Assembly: GCA_019912985.1 (NCBI GenBank)
Contig: JAIOHN010000353.1
Location: 1 to 59,583 of the forward strand
Length of the DNA: 59,583 nt
Direction of reading: 5' to 3'
DNA from: Anaerolineae bacterium
GTDB lineage: Bacteria; Chloroflexota; Anaerolineae; Aggregatilineales; Phototrophicaceae
Shown: positions 17,153-26,464 of the stretch, piece by piece
Numbering within the stretch: the stretch's first letter is position 1
How the letters are laid out: the number at the start of each line of letters is the position of its first letter
Made by a program: the position numbers and the translations under genes
The notes under the pieces: generated by a model
The model's input: the letters and a program-made list of their open reading frames with translations, nothing else
What the model was told of the DNA's origin: nothing
The model's database searches: none

Positions 17153-18022
17153 TTAACATCCCTTCAAAAACTGCGCACCCAATGTAATTCCGAGTTTCTC
17201 ACCAGTTTCGGTGCCATTGAAGTTCTGATCTTCCAGTTCAACCGATACCATGCCCTGATAGTTGTGGTCTTTCAGGATGCGGAACACCTCTACCCAACTG
17301 GTGACGCCGTGACCGGGGATGGTATAGCGCCACGCCATTGACCCAAACGCATAGGGCTTGGCAAAAGTAGGCGGCTGCTCATGACCATACTCGTAAGCGT
17401 TCTCGGGGAACAGCTCGGTGTCTTTGCCGTGGACATGGTAAACGCGATTCGCAAATTCACGCAGGAAACGCAAAGGGTCGATACCCATGCGGATCAGATG
17501 CGAAGGGTCATAGTTGATGCCCATCGAGGGCGAGGGGACACGCTGAAACAGGGCGCGATAGCCTTCTGGTGTACAGCAGAGCGCACCCGGTCCCGGCCAG
17601 CCTTCGATTACGATACGCGCGTGGTTGGCTTCAAGTGTGGGGGCCAACATCGCAAAACTCTCGACCATGTAATCGAAATTCTCTGCACGTGGCAGGTCGG
17701 GCCTTTCCGGCAGCATAACGATAAAGAAATTGTTCACACCGGCAGCGGCGCAGGCTTCGATATAGCTGGCATTGCGTTCGACCGCCATGGCGCGTGTCTC
17801 GCCTTTGGGAGAGATCATGCCCTGCCACTCCGCCAAATCCACTGAGCCGACGCGTAACCCGGCATCAATCACTTTTTGTGTGATTTTGTCGCCATCCTTG
17901 CCCAGGTCCATCACTTCTAATTCATTTTTGATCGCCCATTGAATAGTGGTGTTTAAGTCTTTTTGCCAGTCCGACCAGCCGCGCCGGAAGCCAATGGGAT
18001 AACCGCCTGTTCTTGTCTGCAT
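17153..18022 (-). CDS. sugar phosphate isomerase/epimerase (xylose isomerase-like TIM barrel)
   Basis: A 289-residue protein of the AP2Ec/xylose-isomerase-like barrel family. Candidate metal ligands are in VIEGWPG, NYDPSHL, VYHVHGKDT and VSVELEDQ, the usual Glu/Asp/His/Glu set at the barrel's C-terminal face. The start MQTRTGGYPIGFR (18022) follows AAAAGGA, and upstream in-frame codons look non-coding. Relatives include inosose, hydroxypyruvate and tagatose/xylulose isomerases, so the substrate is open. The gene is alone and convergent with sdh. Confidence 0.8.
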   Translation of the reverse strand: MQTRTGGYPIGFRRGWSDWQKDLNTTIQWAIKNELEVMDLGKDGDKITQKVIDAGLRVGSVDLAEWQGMISPKGETRAMAVERNASYIEACAAAGVNNFFIVMLPERPDLPRAENFDYMVESFAMLAPTLEANHARIVIEGWPGPGALCCTPEGYRALFQRVPSPSMGINYDPSHLIRMGIDPLRFLREFANRVYHVHGKDTELFPENAYEYGHEQPPTFAKPYAFGSMAWRYTIPGHGVTSWVEVFRILKDHNYQGMVSVELEDQNFNGTETGEKLGITLGAQFLKGC

Positions 18023-18159
18023 GAGTAGTCCTTTTATGCAAAAGCGCAATTTTGCGTCCATTCTGACTCGGGTGGGCGCGCTTTGCTAGAGACGATGACC
18101 AAGTGTAGACTTCCACCTGCTTTGGGACTATACTGCTGGCGCGGAACGGATGAGGAAGA

Positions 18160-19176
18160 ATGATGGCCGATATCATGCAGTTCGTGCCGGTGTTGATTGT
18201 GGGGTTCGCCGCTTCACTGGGGCTAACGCCGATCTCACGACAGATTGCCATGCGGCTTGGGGTGGTAGATAAGCCCAACCAGCGAAAAATCCATCTCGAC
18301 CACAAACCCCTGATGGGCGGCTTGGCGATTTACGTGGCGCTGTCATTGGCACTGCTGCTGTTCAGCCCACCGCGTTATCTGGCGCAGTTCGGCGCTGTCC
18401 TGGCCGGGGCGGCTTTTCTGGCGCTGGTGGGGCTGGTGGATGATCGTTACAGCCTGCCTGCACGGACACGTTTTCTGGCGCAGATTCTCGCCGCACTTGG
18501 GCTTGCGCTGATAGGTATTCGCATGAACCTGACTGGCCTGGCGCTGGTCGATATTCCCGTGACGATCTTCTGGGTGGCGGCGATCACCAATGCGGCCAAT
18601 TTCATGGACAACATGGACGGGCTGACCGCCAGCATGAGCGCGACGGCGGCCCTGTTCTTTTTGCTCATCGCGTTAACCCAGGGCCTGAGTCTCGTCAGTA
18701 TGCTGGCGGCGGCGGTGTTGGGGAGTGCACTCGGCTTTCTGGTGTACAATTTCAATCCTTCGAGCACCTTTATGGGCGATATGGGCGCGCTGCCGCTAGG
18801 ATTTATCCTGGCGGTGCTGGCGATCAAGGCCCAGTTTGACCAGCCCTTTTCGGTTTTGTGGGTTGTCCCGGTGTTTGTGCTGGCGCTGCCTGTTTTTGAC
18901 ATTAATCTGGTGGTGTTCACGCGCCTGTTGGAAGGGCGATCACCGGGCGAGGCAGGGAAAGATCACACCTCACACCGGCTGATGAGCCTCGGATTTAGCC
19001 AGCGGCAGACGCTGGTCCTCCTGATTCTGTCTAGTGTCGTGTTCGGGTTGTTGGCACTGTTGGTGAGTGCGTCTCCGGCGGATGTGGCGCTGAAGCTGGC
19101 GATTTTCGGTGTGGGGCTGCTGCTGGTGTTGTTTGGCTTGATGATGTGGGTGCGGCAGCGTTATCAACGCTCATAA
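18160..19176 (+). CDS. undecaprenyl-phosphate sugar-1-phosphate transferase (WecA/MraY family)
   Basis: A 338-residue polytopic membrane enzyme with the family signatures in order: PNQRKIHLDHKPLMGGL, VGLVDDRY, NAANFMDNMDGL, FNPSSTFMGDMGALPLG and the HTSHRL cytoplasmic loop. It transfers a UDP-sugar phosphate to a polyprenyl phosphate, the first membrane step of a glycan. Size and motifs fit WecA/TagO better than MraY. It begins a plus-strand group of sugar genes to 24113 and so probably primes that polysaccharide. Starts at ATG 18160 or 18163 after GAGGAAG. Confidence 0.88.
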   Translation: MMADIMQFVPVLIVGFAASLGLTPISRQIAMRLGVVDKPNQRKIHLDHKPLMGGLAIYVALSLALLLFSPPRYLAQFGAVLAGAAFLALVGLVDDRYSLPARTRFLAQILAALGLALIGIRMNLTGLALVDIPVTIFWVAAITNAANFMDNMDGLTASMSATAALFFLLIALTQGLSLVSMLAAAVLGSALGFLVYNFNPSSTFMGDMGALPLGFILAVLAIKAQFDQPFSVLWVVPVFVLALPVFDINLVVFTRLLEGRSPGEAGKDHTSHRLMSLGFSQRQTLVLLILSSVVFGLLALLVSASPADVALKLAIFGVGLLLVLFGLMMWVRQRYQRS

Positions 19177-19248
19177 GCGGACATTTAGCCTGTTGTAAAC
19201 TCCCTGTTCGATAATCAAGTTCTTATTGACTTACCGTTAAGGGAAATC

Positions 19249-20187
19249 ATGACAGAAACCTATGTAGTTACAGGCGGCGCAGGATTCATCGGCTCTCATC
19301 TGGTCGAGCGGCTGCTCAAAGACGGCCATCGTGTGCGCGTGGTGGATAATCTCTCGACCGGCAAGCGAAGCAACCTTGCGCACCTTTCCGGGTATGAGTT
19401 TTACGAAGTCAGCATTACCGATAAAGACGCGCTGCTGCCCGCTTTCCAGGGTGCGGATTATGTGCTGCATCAAGCCGCACTGCCCTCGGTCCCGCGCAGT
19501 GTGGCCGATCCGCTGGAAACGAACGAGCATTGCGTCACTGGCACACTCAATGTGCTGCTGGCCGCACGTGATGCTGGCGTGAAGCGAGTGGTGTATGCGG
19601 CCTCGTCGTCCGCTTACGGCGATGTCGAAGCGGAGTTTAAGGTCGAGACGATGCCGCCGAGTCCGTTGTCACCCTATGGGGTCGCCAAGCTGGCAGGCGA
19701 GTATTATTGCAAGGCATTCACAGAATGTTATGGACTGGAAACGGTCTGCCTGCGTTATTTTAATGTGTTTGGGCCGCGTCAGGACCCGATGTCGAAGTAC
19801 GCGGCGGTGATTCCGCTGTTTATTACGTCCATGCTGGATGACCAGCCGCCGACCATTCATGGCGATGGCTTGCAGTCACGGGACTTCACTTATATTGATA
19901 ACGTGGTCCATGGGAATCTACTGGCGGCCAAAGCCGGATCAGCCGCTGCTGGTGAAACGATGAATATGGCGACAGGTGGGCGCGTGAATTTGCTGGAGCT
20001 GGTCGCCAAGATCAATCACGCGCTGGATAAAGACATCGCACCGATTCATGGCCCTGAGCGCTCCGGTGACATCAAACATTCGCGTGCCGATATTCATAAG
20101 GCACAATCGCTGCTGCACTATGAGCCGGTAGTGGAATTTGATACCGGGCTGGCACGAACCATCGATTGGTACCGCAACCAGAGTTAA
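19249..20187 (+). CDS. NAD-dependent nucleotide-sugar epimerase (extended SDR)
   Basis: 312 residues. The Rossmann motif GGAGFIGSH is at the N-terminus, followed by VDNLSTG. The catalytic Ser lies in AASSSAYGD and the Tyr/Lys pair in SPYGVAKLAGEYY. A substrate-binding segment FNVFGPRQDP follows. This is the UDP-glucose/UDP-GlcNAc 4-epimerase-like group, and the exact sugar is not resolved. It is the second gene of the glycan cluster and its stop is 7 nt before the next start. Confidence 0.88.
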   Translation: MTETYVVTGGAGFIGSHLVERLLKDGHRVRVVDNLSTGKRSNLAHLSGYEFYEVSITDKDALLPAFQGADYVLHQAALPSVPRSVADPLETNEHCVTGTLNVLLAARDAGVKRVVYAASSSAYGDVEAEFKVETMPPSPLSPYGVAKLAGEYYCKAFTECYGLETVCLRYFNVFGPRQDPMSKYAAVIPLFITSMLDDQPPTIHGDGLQSRDFTYIDNVVHGNLLAAKAGSAAAGETMNMATGGRVNLLELVAKINHALDKDIAPIHGPERSGDIKHSRADIHKAQSLLHYEPVVEFDTGLARTIDWYRNQS

Positions 20188-20194
20188 GGCGAAT

Positions 20195-21319
20195 ATGCGC
20201 GTTCTTCACATCATCAAGGTTACAGGAATCGCCGGGGCAGAAACCCATTTGCTCACGCTGCTGCCCGGTCTGCGCGAACAGGGGGTCGAGCCAGAACTGG
20301 TGGTGCTGGTCGAACCCGGTAAGCCCATGACCGAATACTGTGATCTGATACGTACGCAGGGTGTGCCGGTTGAACAGGTTGAAATCAGGCGTGATGTGGC
20401 CCCGGCGCTGTACCGGCGGCTGCGGTCTGTGATTCGCGCCCATGCGCCGCGCATCGTTCACACGCATCTGCTGCACGCTGATCTGTACGGCATTCCAGCG
20501 GCACGACTGGCGCGCGTACCTGTGATCATCAGCAGCCGCCACAACGAAAATGCCTTTCGCCGTCGCTTCCCCTACCGCCAGATCAATGGCCTGCTATGGC
20601 GCAATCTCAAAGCTGGCATCGCCATCTCGGATTCGGTGAAGCATTTTGCGATTCAGGTTGAAGGCGCACCAGCATACAAAGTGCATACCATCTACTACGG
20701 CCTGCCGCATGACCCGCAACGTGCTGCCGAGCGCCCGCAAGTGCGTGCCGCCAAACGTGCCGAACTGGGCCTGAGCGCCGACGAAGTGGTGGTGGGTATG
20801 GCCTGCCGCCTGGTCGCACAGAAGGGTGTGGACTATGGGCTGCGGGCTTTTGAGCATATTGCGCCGCGTATTCCTCAGGCGCGGCTGGTGATTGCTGGTG
20901 ATGGGCCGCTGCGCCAGAATCTGGAAAAAGAGGTTCAGCAGTCGCAATATATGCGTGAACGGGTGCAGTTTCTGGGCTGGCGCGATGATGTGCCGGACTT
21001 GATGGCGGCATTTGATGTGCTGCTGATGCCCAGCCTGTGGGAAGGGTTTGGATTGGTCGCGCTGGAAGCGATGGGGGAACGTGTGCCAGTGGTCGCGAGC
21101 ACGGTGAGTTCGCTGCCGGAGATCGTGATGCCGGGCGAAACCGGTCTGCTGGTGCCGCCGCAGGATGCCTACGCGCTGGCAGAGGCGCTCACGACGCTGT
21201 TGAGTGATCGCCCGCTGCGGCAGCACATGGGTCTGATGGCCGAAGACCGCCTGGAAACGCAGTTCAGTGCTGAGCGCATGATCTCACAGACGGCGCGCCT
21301 TTATCACCTGCTGACCTAA
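20195..21319 (+). CDS. GT4 glycosyltransferase
   Basis: 374 residues with a GT-B fold. The N-terminal domain opens MRVLHIIKVTGIAGAETHL. The C-terminal donor site has the EX7E-type motif (WEGFGLVALEAMGE) after VAQKGVDYGLRAF and IAGDGPLR. It likely adds a sugar from a nucleotide donor to the lipid-linked chain. The start at 20195 is 7 nt after the epimerase stop, next to AAGGCGAA. Donor and linkage cannot be read from sequence. Confidence 0.88.
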   Translation: MRVLHIIKVTGIAGAETHLLTLLPGLREQGVEPELVVLVEPGKPMTEYCDLIRTQGVPVEQVEIRRDVAPALYRRLRSVIRAHAPRIVHTHLLHADLYGIPAARLARVPVIISSRHNENAFRRRFPYRQINGLLWRNLKAGIAISDSVKHFAIQVEGAPAYKVHTIYYGLPHDPQRAAERPQVRAAKRAELGLSADEVVVGMACRLVAQKGVDYGLRAFEHIAPRIPQARLVIAGDGPLRQNLEKEVQQSQYMRERVQFLGWRDDVPDLMAAFDVLLMPSLWEGFGLVALEAMGERVPVVASTVSSLPEIVMPGETGLLVPPQDAYALAEALTTLLSDRPLRQHMGLMAEDRLETQFSAERMISQTARLYHLLT

Positions 21320-21335
21320 GTGGTAGAATGGCTTT

Positions 21336-21815
21336 ATGAAAAGGAATGAACAAGGCATGGTAGAGGTGGAACCCGCACGTCGCATACTCGACGCGATCAG
21401 CCAGGATTCATCCCGTACAACTGGCCCGCTGCTGCGCCGGCTGACGCTGACGCTGCTGCCACCGCTGGTGCTGTTTCTGATCACGATGATCGCTGGCGGT
21501 TATCTGCGTGTTTATCTGGAACTGGAATTTCAGGACAGCAGCCTCAATACACTTACGGCTATTTCAACTTCGCTGCTTACGCTGGTCGTCGCGTGGTGGG
21601 CGATACGCTGGACGGAGAATCGCTTCCACGGGCTGAAGAGTTTGCGCCAGTTGATACAGGTGCTGGGCAGTGCGCGTGTGCTAGAGCGAGAAATGACCAG
21701 TCAATCTCCAGGCATGGATACGGAAGCCGATGCTGCACAAGCCTGGCAAGATTACTGCGTTTTTGTCGAAAATCTGGGACTGACCCCACCTGCTGCTGAC
21801 CCGATCAGGGAATAA
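21336..21815 (+). CDS. small two-TM membrane protein in glycan cluster
   Basis: 159 residues with no recognised family. Two hydrophobic helices (about 40-62 and 73-91) are flanked by charged cytoplasmic-looking segments. It lies 16 nt after one glycosyltransferase and one base before the next, so it is translated with the cluster. It might organise the enzymes at the membrane; that is a guess. A second ATG at 21357 is an alternative start. Confidence 0.65.
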   Translation: MKRNEQGMVEVEPARRILDAISQDSSRTTGPLLRRLTLTLLPPLVLFLITMIAGGYLRVYLELEFQDSSLNTLTAISTSLLTLVVAWWAIRWTENRFHGLKSLRQLIQVLGSARVLEREMTSQSPGMDTEADAAQAWQDYCVFVENLGLTPPAADPIRE

Positions 21816-21816
21816 C

Positions 21817-22956
21817 GTGCCGCGCCTGCTGTATCTTGTGAATATCCCCCGCTTTTTTGTGTCCCACCGGCTGCCGCTGGCACTGGCGGCGCGGGATGCC
21901 GGATATGATGTGCATGTCGCCACATCGAACGATGACGCAGTGCATGTCAACACCATCCTGAAGGCGGGGCTGCCGTTTCATCCGCTGCCGCTTAGCCAAC
22001 ATGGGACAAATCCGCAGATGGAAGTCGCCACGATTCGCGCGATTGACCGGCTGTATGGGCAGCTGGAGCCGGACATTGTGCATCAGGTGACGATTAAAGC
22101 CATCCTTTATGGTGGCATGGCGGCACGTCGTCATCGAGTTCCGGCGGTGGTGAATGCGGTCAGTGGGTTAGGATCAATCTTCACCACGCCAGGATTCAAA
22201 GCCGCATTAATGCGCGGTGGTGCGAAAACTGCGTACCAACTGGCACTGAATCACCCCAATTCATACACCATTTTCCAGAATCCTGACGATAAAGCGTTGT
22301 TTGTCCGCAGTGGTTTGATCGCGGAGGCGCGCACACGTGTGATTAAGGGCTCAGGTGTGGATATGGATATCTTCCAGCCCCAGCCTGAACCGGAAGGCAC
22401 GCCGGTCGTGCTGTTTGCGGGACGGCTGCTGTGGCAGAAGGGTGTGGGCGAATTTGTCGAGGCGGCGAAAGCCCTGCGTGATGCTGATGTGCAGGCACGT
22501 TTCGTGATCGCCGGCTACAGTGAACCCAGTAGTCCAGATGCGGTCCCGCCGGAAACACTGGAAGCATGGCAGGCCAGCGGCGCGATCGAATGGTGGGGCA
22601 AGCGCGAGGATATGCCCACCGTCTTTGCTCAATCGCATATTGTCTGCCTGCCATCATCCTATGGTGAGGGTGTGCCGAAAGTGTTGATCGAAGCCGCTGC
22701 CTGCGGGCGTCCCCTGGTTACGACTGACAGCCCGGGCTGCCGTGAAATCGCGCATCACGAGGATAACGGCCTGTTGGTTCCTGTGGGTGATGGGGCCGCA
22801 CTGGTCGCCGCGTTACGCCGTTTGATCGAGAATCCGACCCTGCGCCAGCAGATGGGCCGCCGCAGCCGCCAGATCGCTGAGCGCGAGTTCTCCCTGGAGC
22901 ATGTTTGCAGCGCGACCCTGGCCCTGTACACGGAACTACTGGAGCGGCGTTCGTGA
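21817..22956 (+). CDS. GT4 glycosyltransferase (capsule-type)
   Basis: 379 residues with a GT-B fold. The N-terminus MPRLLYLVNIPRFFVSHRLPLA resembles capsule-type GT4 enzymes. The donor domain has AGRLLWQKGVGEFVEAA and SYGEGVPKVLIEAAACGRP (EX7E-like). Start is GTG 21817, one base after the preceding stop, which indicates coupled translation. The last four bases overlap the next gene. Confidence 0.85.
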   Translation: MPRLLYLVNIPRFFVSHRLPLALAARDAGYDVHVATSNDDAVHVNTILKAGLPFHPLPLSQHGTNPQMEVATIRAIDRLYGQLEPDIVHQVTIKAILYGGMAARRHRVPAVVNAVSGLGSIFTTPGFKAALMRGGAKTAYQLALNHPNSYTIFQNPDDKALFVRSGLIAEARTRVIKGSGVDMDIFQPQPEPEGTPVVLFAGRLLWQKGVGEFVEAAKALRDADVQARFVIAGYSEPSSPDAVPPETLEAWQASGAIEWWGKREDMPTVFAQSHIVCLPSSYGEGVPKVLIEAAACGRPLVTTDSPGCREIAHHEDNGLLVPVGDGAALVAALRRLIENPTLRQQMGRRSRQIAEREFSLEHVCSATLALYTELLERRS

Positions 22957-24113
22957 AACCTATTCGCATCATGTATATCATCACACGGCTGAGTATCGGC
23001 AGCCCGGCGATGCATGTCACACTGCTGGCGGAGAAGATGGGCGCGCCAGATTATGAGAGCATGCTCGTCTGTGGCATGAGCGAACCCCACGGCGGTGATA
23101 TGCGCTATTTCGCGGAGGAACATGGTGTTCAGCCCGTGTTTATCCCCAACCTCGGCGGGCCGATCAATCCGCTAACCTATATAAGGGTAATCCGGCAGCT
23201 TTACGGTTTGATGCGTGAATATCAGCCCGATATCGTCCACACCCATCTGGCGAAGGCAGGCTTTGCCGGGCGAATGGCTGCGATGCTGGTGGGGGTGCCG
23301 GTGGTGGTGCATACCTTCCATACCCATAGTTACTACAATCACTTTGGGCCGGTGATGACTCGCGTGCTGACCCTGCTGGAACGACTGCTGGCCCGCCGGA
23401 CGGATTCGATTATCACGCTGACGCAGAATCTGCGCCGCGAGCTGGCGGATCACTATCACATCACACGCAAAAGCCGGATTACCGTGCTGCCGCTGGGGTT
23501 GGATCTTTCGCGCTTTGCTCAAACCCCGCGCAAGCAAGGGGTGTTCCGCCAGCAGTGGGGCATTCCATCAGATGTGCCGCTGGTGGGCATTGTGGGACAA
23601 CTCAGCCCGGTCAAAGATCCGCTGCTTTTTCTGGATGCCGCCGCGCTGGTGCGCCAGCAGATGCCAACCTGCCGCTTTGTCATTGTTGGCGATGGTGAAA
23701 TCCGCGCGGAGATTGAAGCGAAAATCCAGGTGCTGAACCTGCAATCGGCGGTCACGATGACCGGGTGGCTATCTGATCTAACCTCGCTGTACAGCGATCT
23801 CGACTTGTTGGTCAACAGCAGCACCACCGAAGGCACGCCGACTCCGATCATGGAAGCGCTGACCGCAGGTGTACCAGTGGTCGCGACTGCCGTGGGTGGT
23901 GTACCGGATATGCTCGACCACGGGCGGCTGGGGCTGCTGGTATTCGCGCACCATCCTGAAACACTGGCGGATGCGATCCAACTGGCGCTCAGTGACCCGC
24001 AGGATACCCAGGCGGGCCAGGAAATCATGCTCAACCGCTATGGGATTGACCGCCTGATTCGTGACCTCGATAGTCTGTATCGTGGTTTGCTGGCGAAAAA
24101 AGGCCGGATTTAG
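22953..24113 (+). CDS. GT4 glycosyltransferase
   Basis: 386 residues. It opens VKPIRIMYIITRLSIGSPAMH. VHTHLAKAGFAGRMAA and VHTFHTHSYYNHF form the acceptor side. GIVGQLSPVKDP and SSTTEGTPTPIMEALTAG form the donor site with the EX7E-like pair. The start is GTG 22953, overlapping the previous stop in a GTGA junction. This is the last gene of the glycan cluster. A 160-bp gap with no obvious terminator separates it from the metal exporter. Confidence 0.87.
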   Translation: MKPIRIMYIITRLSIGSPAMHVTLLAEKMGAPDYESMLVCGMSEPHGGDMRYFAEEHGVQPVFIPNLGGPINPLTYIRVIRQLYGLMREYQPDIVHTHLAKAGFAGRMAAMLVGVPVVVHTFHTHSYYNHFGPVMTRVLTLLERLLARRTDSIITLTQNLRRELADHYHITRKSRITVLPLGLDLSRFAQTPRKQGVFRQQWGIPSDVPLVGIVGQLSPVKDPLLFLDAAALVRQQMPTCRFVIVGDGEIRAEIEAKIQVLNLQSAVTMTGWLSDLTSLYSDLDLLVNSSTTEGTPTPIMEALTAGVPVVATAVGGVPDMLDHGRLGLLVFAHHPETLADAIQLALSDPQDTQAGQEIMLNRYGIDRLIRDLDSLYRGLLAKKGRI

Positions 24114-24273
24114 GCCACTCCATATCCCAAGCAACCCCTGCCAAATAATGAAATAAGATAAACCTAATAATCCTGTTCCGTCTTGTCGAAACAGGCACTT
24201 TCGCCATACGATAGATGGGTATCAAGCGCACAGCGCCAATTTCCGCTCTGTAGAAGTATGAGGCATTACACAC

Positions 24274-25509
24274 ATGCAACAAGCCACAAATCGCGCTCAA
24301 GTGCGACGGGTGTTGACTATTACACTGGTGCTGAACCTGACGGTTGCCATCAGTAAAATCATTATCGGCCTTGTCAGTGGAGCGCTCGCTATCACTGCGG
24401 ACGGCCTGCATTCCATTATTGACGGTTCTGGCAATATCGTTGGCCTGATTGCGGTACGCCTGGCGGACCGTCCGCCGGATGAAGATCATCCCTATGGACA
24501 CAGCCGCTTTGAGACGCTGGCTGCGCTGACGATCGGTGTCCTGCTGCTGTTGACCGCCACCGAGATTATTCGCGGCGCGATTGAGCGCCTGACAGGTGGT
24601 GAAGCGCCGGAGATTACACCGCTGGCGTTTATCGTGATGACGGGTACGCTGCTGGTGAACGTGTTCGTCAGCCGCTACCAGATTCGCGAAGGCAAGCGCT
24701 TGGAGTCGCAGGTGCTGCTGGCCGATGCCGCTAATACCAGCGCCGATGTATTTGTCACACTCTCGGTGATCGTCAGCATGGGGTTAGTCGCATGGCTGGG
24801 TTGGGAGTGGGCCCGCAGCCGAGGTGCAGCCAGTGCTGCGCATATTGATGTTGATGTCCAGGTTGCGCCAGAGATGACCGCCAACCAATCCGCGGCCATT
24901 GCGGATGCCATCCGGGATAAACTGCAAAACAGCCTGCCAGGGATTGACGAGGTCGAAGTGCATTTCGCGCCACAGCAGCGTGCCGAGCCGGATTATTTGC
25001 TGACCGCGCGTGCGCGTGCGGATGCGCTGGGGCTTGCGACGCATGAGGTACGGCTTTCGGATGGACCAGCAGGCAAAGTGCTGGAAATGCATGTGGAAGT
25101 CCCGGCAGACCAGACACTGGATGCTGCGCATGATCAGGTGAGCTTGCTGGAACAGGATGTGCAGACCAGCCTGCCAGATGTGGTGGAAGTGATTACGCAT
25201 ATCGAGCCTGCGCTGTCGCAAGCGGAACGTATGCAGGATGACTTGTTGGAAGATCATGCGCAGGCGCTAGAACGAGAGGCGATGGCGCTGCTGCGAGCCG
25301 AGCATGATGACCTGGATTGGCATGATCTGCGTGTGCAGCCGTGTCAAACCGGCTTTAGCCTGTCGATGCATGTGACACTGCCCCCACAGATCAGCGTGGA
25401 GGCGGCGCATCGCGTGGCCGAAAGTGCGGAAACCCTGCTGCGCAACCAGATGCCAGAACTGGAACGGGTGATGATCCACACAGAACCGCCGGAGAAGGTC
25501 TTTAGCTAA
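24274..25509 (+). CDS. cation diffusion facilitator with three tandem dimerisation-like domains
   Basis: 411 residues. The N-terminal six-helix CDF core has the metal motifs ADGLHSIIDG and LLADAANTSADV plus the HPYGHSRFETLAAL loop. It would export Zn, Fe or Mn by proton antiport. The usual single cytoplasmic ZT-dimer domain is present (VDVQVAPEM, IDEVEVHFAP). Two more copies follow (MHVEVPADQ with VVEVITHIEP, and MHVTLPPQI with LERVMIHTEP), making the protein about 110 residues longer than typical members. It is monocistronic and ends at a strong terminator. Confidence 0.88.
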   Translation: MQQATNRAQVRRVLTITLVLNLTVAISKIIIGLVSGALAITADGLHSIIDGSGNIVGLIAVRLADRPPDEDHPYGHSRFETLAALTIGVLLLLTATEIIRGAIERLTGGEAPEITPLAFIVMTGTLLVNVFVSRYQIREGKRLESQVLLADAANTSADVFVTLSVIVSMGLVAWLGWEWARSRGAASAAHIDVDVQVAPEMTANQSAAIADAIRDKLQNSLPGIDEVEVHFAPQQRAEPDYLLTARARADALGLATHEVRLSDGPAGKVLEMHVEVPADQTLDAAHDQVSLLEQDVQTSLPDVVEVITHIEPALSQAERMQDDLLEDHAQALEREAMALLRAEHDDLDWHDLRVQPCQTGFSLSMHVTLPPQISVEAAHRVAESAETLLRNQMPELERVMIHTEPPEKVFS

Positions 25510-25537
25510 ACCTTCCGCGAGATAGGCATGTGATTCA

Positions 25538-25570
25538 ACAGGGCGCTCTATCGCAGAAGCGCCCTGTTTT
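25538..25570 (+). terminator. terminator after the CDF gene
   Basis: ACAGGGCGCT, ten bases, AGCGCCCTGT, then TTT: a perfect 10-bp stem 28 nt after the stop codon. Confidence 0.85.
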
Positions 25571-25839
25571 GTTGTGCCAATGGGTTATCTGAAAAAAGTC
25601 AATTCAAATCATAAATTCCTTAATTGTAATTTCATGGAAATTAATGCCATAATGGATATTGTAAGCATGGTTTCTTGATTGACAAACCTCGCGGTCGGCT
25701 GAGAACTGTGCTTCTTTCCCCAGCAAAGGCCGCCTGAGATCGCAGTTTGCGATGCACACTTCAGGCAGCCTCCACGCTGGTGGCATATAAAACCCAAATC
25801 CATTGTGCGGAGTAAGCCCTTGTGCTTGCTCTGTTCATT
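25571..25839. other. non-coding gap between convergent units
   Basis: Most of this gap shows no gene. Two overlapping minus-strand frames (25604-25803) have no ribosome site or recognisable motif. An AT-rich part (25590-25670) adjoins the stem-loop structure at 25727-25771. Confidence 0.5.
25727..25771 (-). ncRNA. two-tier stem-loop, candidate 3' structure of the eleven-gene operon
   Basis: On the minus strand, AGGCTGCCTGA pairs with TCAGGCGGCCT (11 bp, one G-U). It encloses a second perfect hairpin, ATCGCA-AAC-TGCGAT. The imperfect position is a G-U wobble only on the minus strand and a C-A mismatch on the plus strand, so the structure favours minus-strand RNA. It starts about 70 nt past the last paralogue's stop. 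It could be a terminator without a T-tract, an mRNA 3' stabiliser or a small RNA. Confidence 0.4.
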
Positions 25840-26448
25840 TTAGCGGCAGGGTTGCAAATCCATCCAATCCGCCATGGTGTAGTCGAATGCGAAGTAGGTT
25901 GTGCGCAAAAGACGATACTGTACCTCGACCGGTGTGTACCAGAAGCTATCACTGCGCATGGGGCAGCGAGTCAGGCCGCTGATCTCCGCCCCGTTGATTT
26001 CAAAGCGCACGGTGTGACCCAGGCCAGAGGTATTGAGCGGCGTATAGATGATGCCGGTTTCGGGGGAGCCGAGGAGTGCGAAGATCATCCCATTCGAGAG
26101 TGTGGTCCGAATGCGAATTGCTTCAACCACCGAGCCAGACGCGCGAAAGTGACCATCGAAATCCGTATCAATCCACGCCGGTTGGCGGCCACTCCACTCA
26201 AAATCGTAGAAGCTGGCGCTTTTATGGACTGCTGTAATCCACTCGTGATTTTCCAGCAGCCGCACTGCCTCGTCGACTGATGTCCAACCGGGGCGAACAC
26301 CCAGCCAGCAGGGAGCAGGGCAGCCAGCAGGTGGGAGAAAAAAAGTGCGCAGATCCGCGTCACCCACTGGCTGAAGATGGATAATCAGGAGAGGTACCAG
26401 CGCCAGCGGTGTGATTCGCGTCAGGAGATGCCACCATAATCGCAGCAC
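25840..26448 (-). CDS. four-Cys membrane-anchored paralogue 7
   Basis: 202 residues, unknown family, last gene of the operon. The N-terminal hydrophobic helix (~12-26) predicts a membrane anchor or signal with the body outside. Family marks are CPAPCW (Cys43, Cys47), VRPGWTSVDEA, FEWSGRQP, SNGMIFALLGSP, Cys162 with Trp170, and C-terminal Cys201. Four conserved cysteines suggest two disulfides. HEWI replaces the usual HPWV. It starts 16 nt after paralogue 6. Together with paralogue 4 it is among the most divergent copies. Confidence 0.8.
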   Translation of the reverse strand: MLRLWWHLLTRITPLALVPLLIIHLQPVGDADLRTFFLPPAGCPAPCWLGVRPGWTSVDEAVRLLENHEWITAVHKSASFYDFEWSGRQPAWIDTDFDGHFRASGSVVEAIRIRTTLSNGMIFALLGSPETGIIYTPLNTSGLGHTVRFEINGAEISGLTRCPMRSDSFWYTPVEVQYRLLRTTYFAFDYTMADWMDLQPCR

Positions 26449-26464
26449 AGGTATTCACCCCTAC

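Noticed and set aside
20594-21226. Long 210-codon frame antisense to a glycosyltransferase
   Set aside because: Shadow of the high-GC coding strand; no family motif and no start signals.
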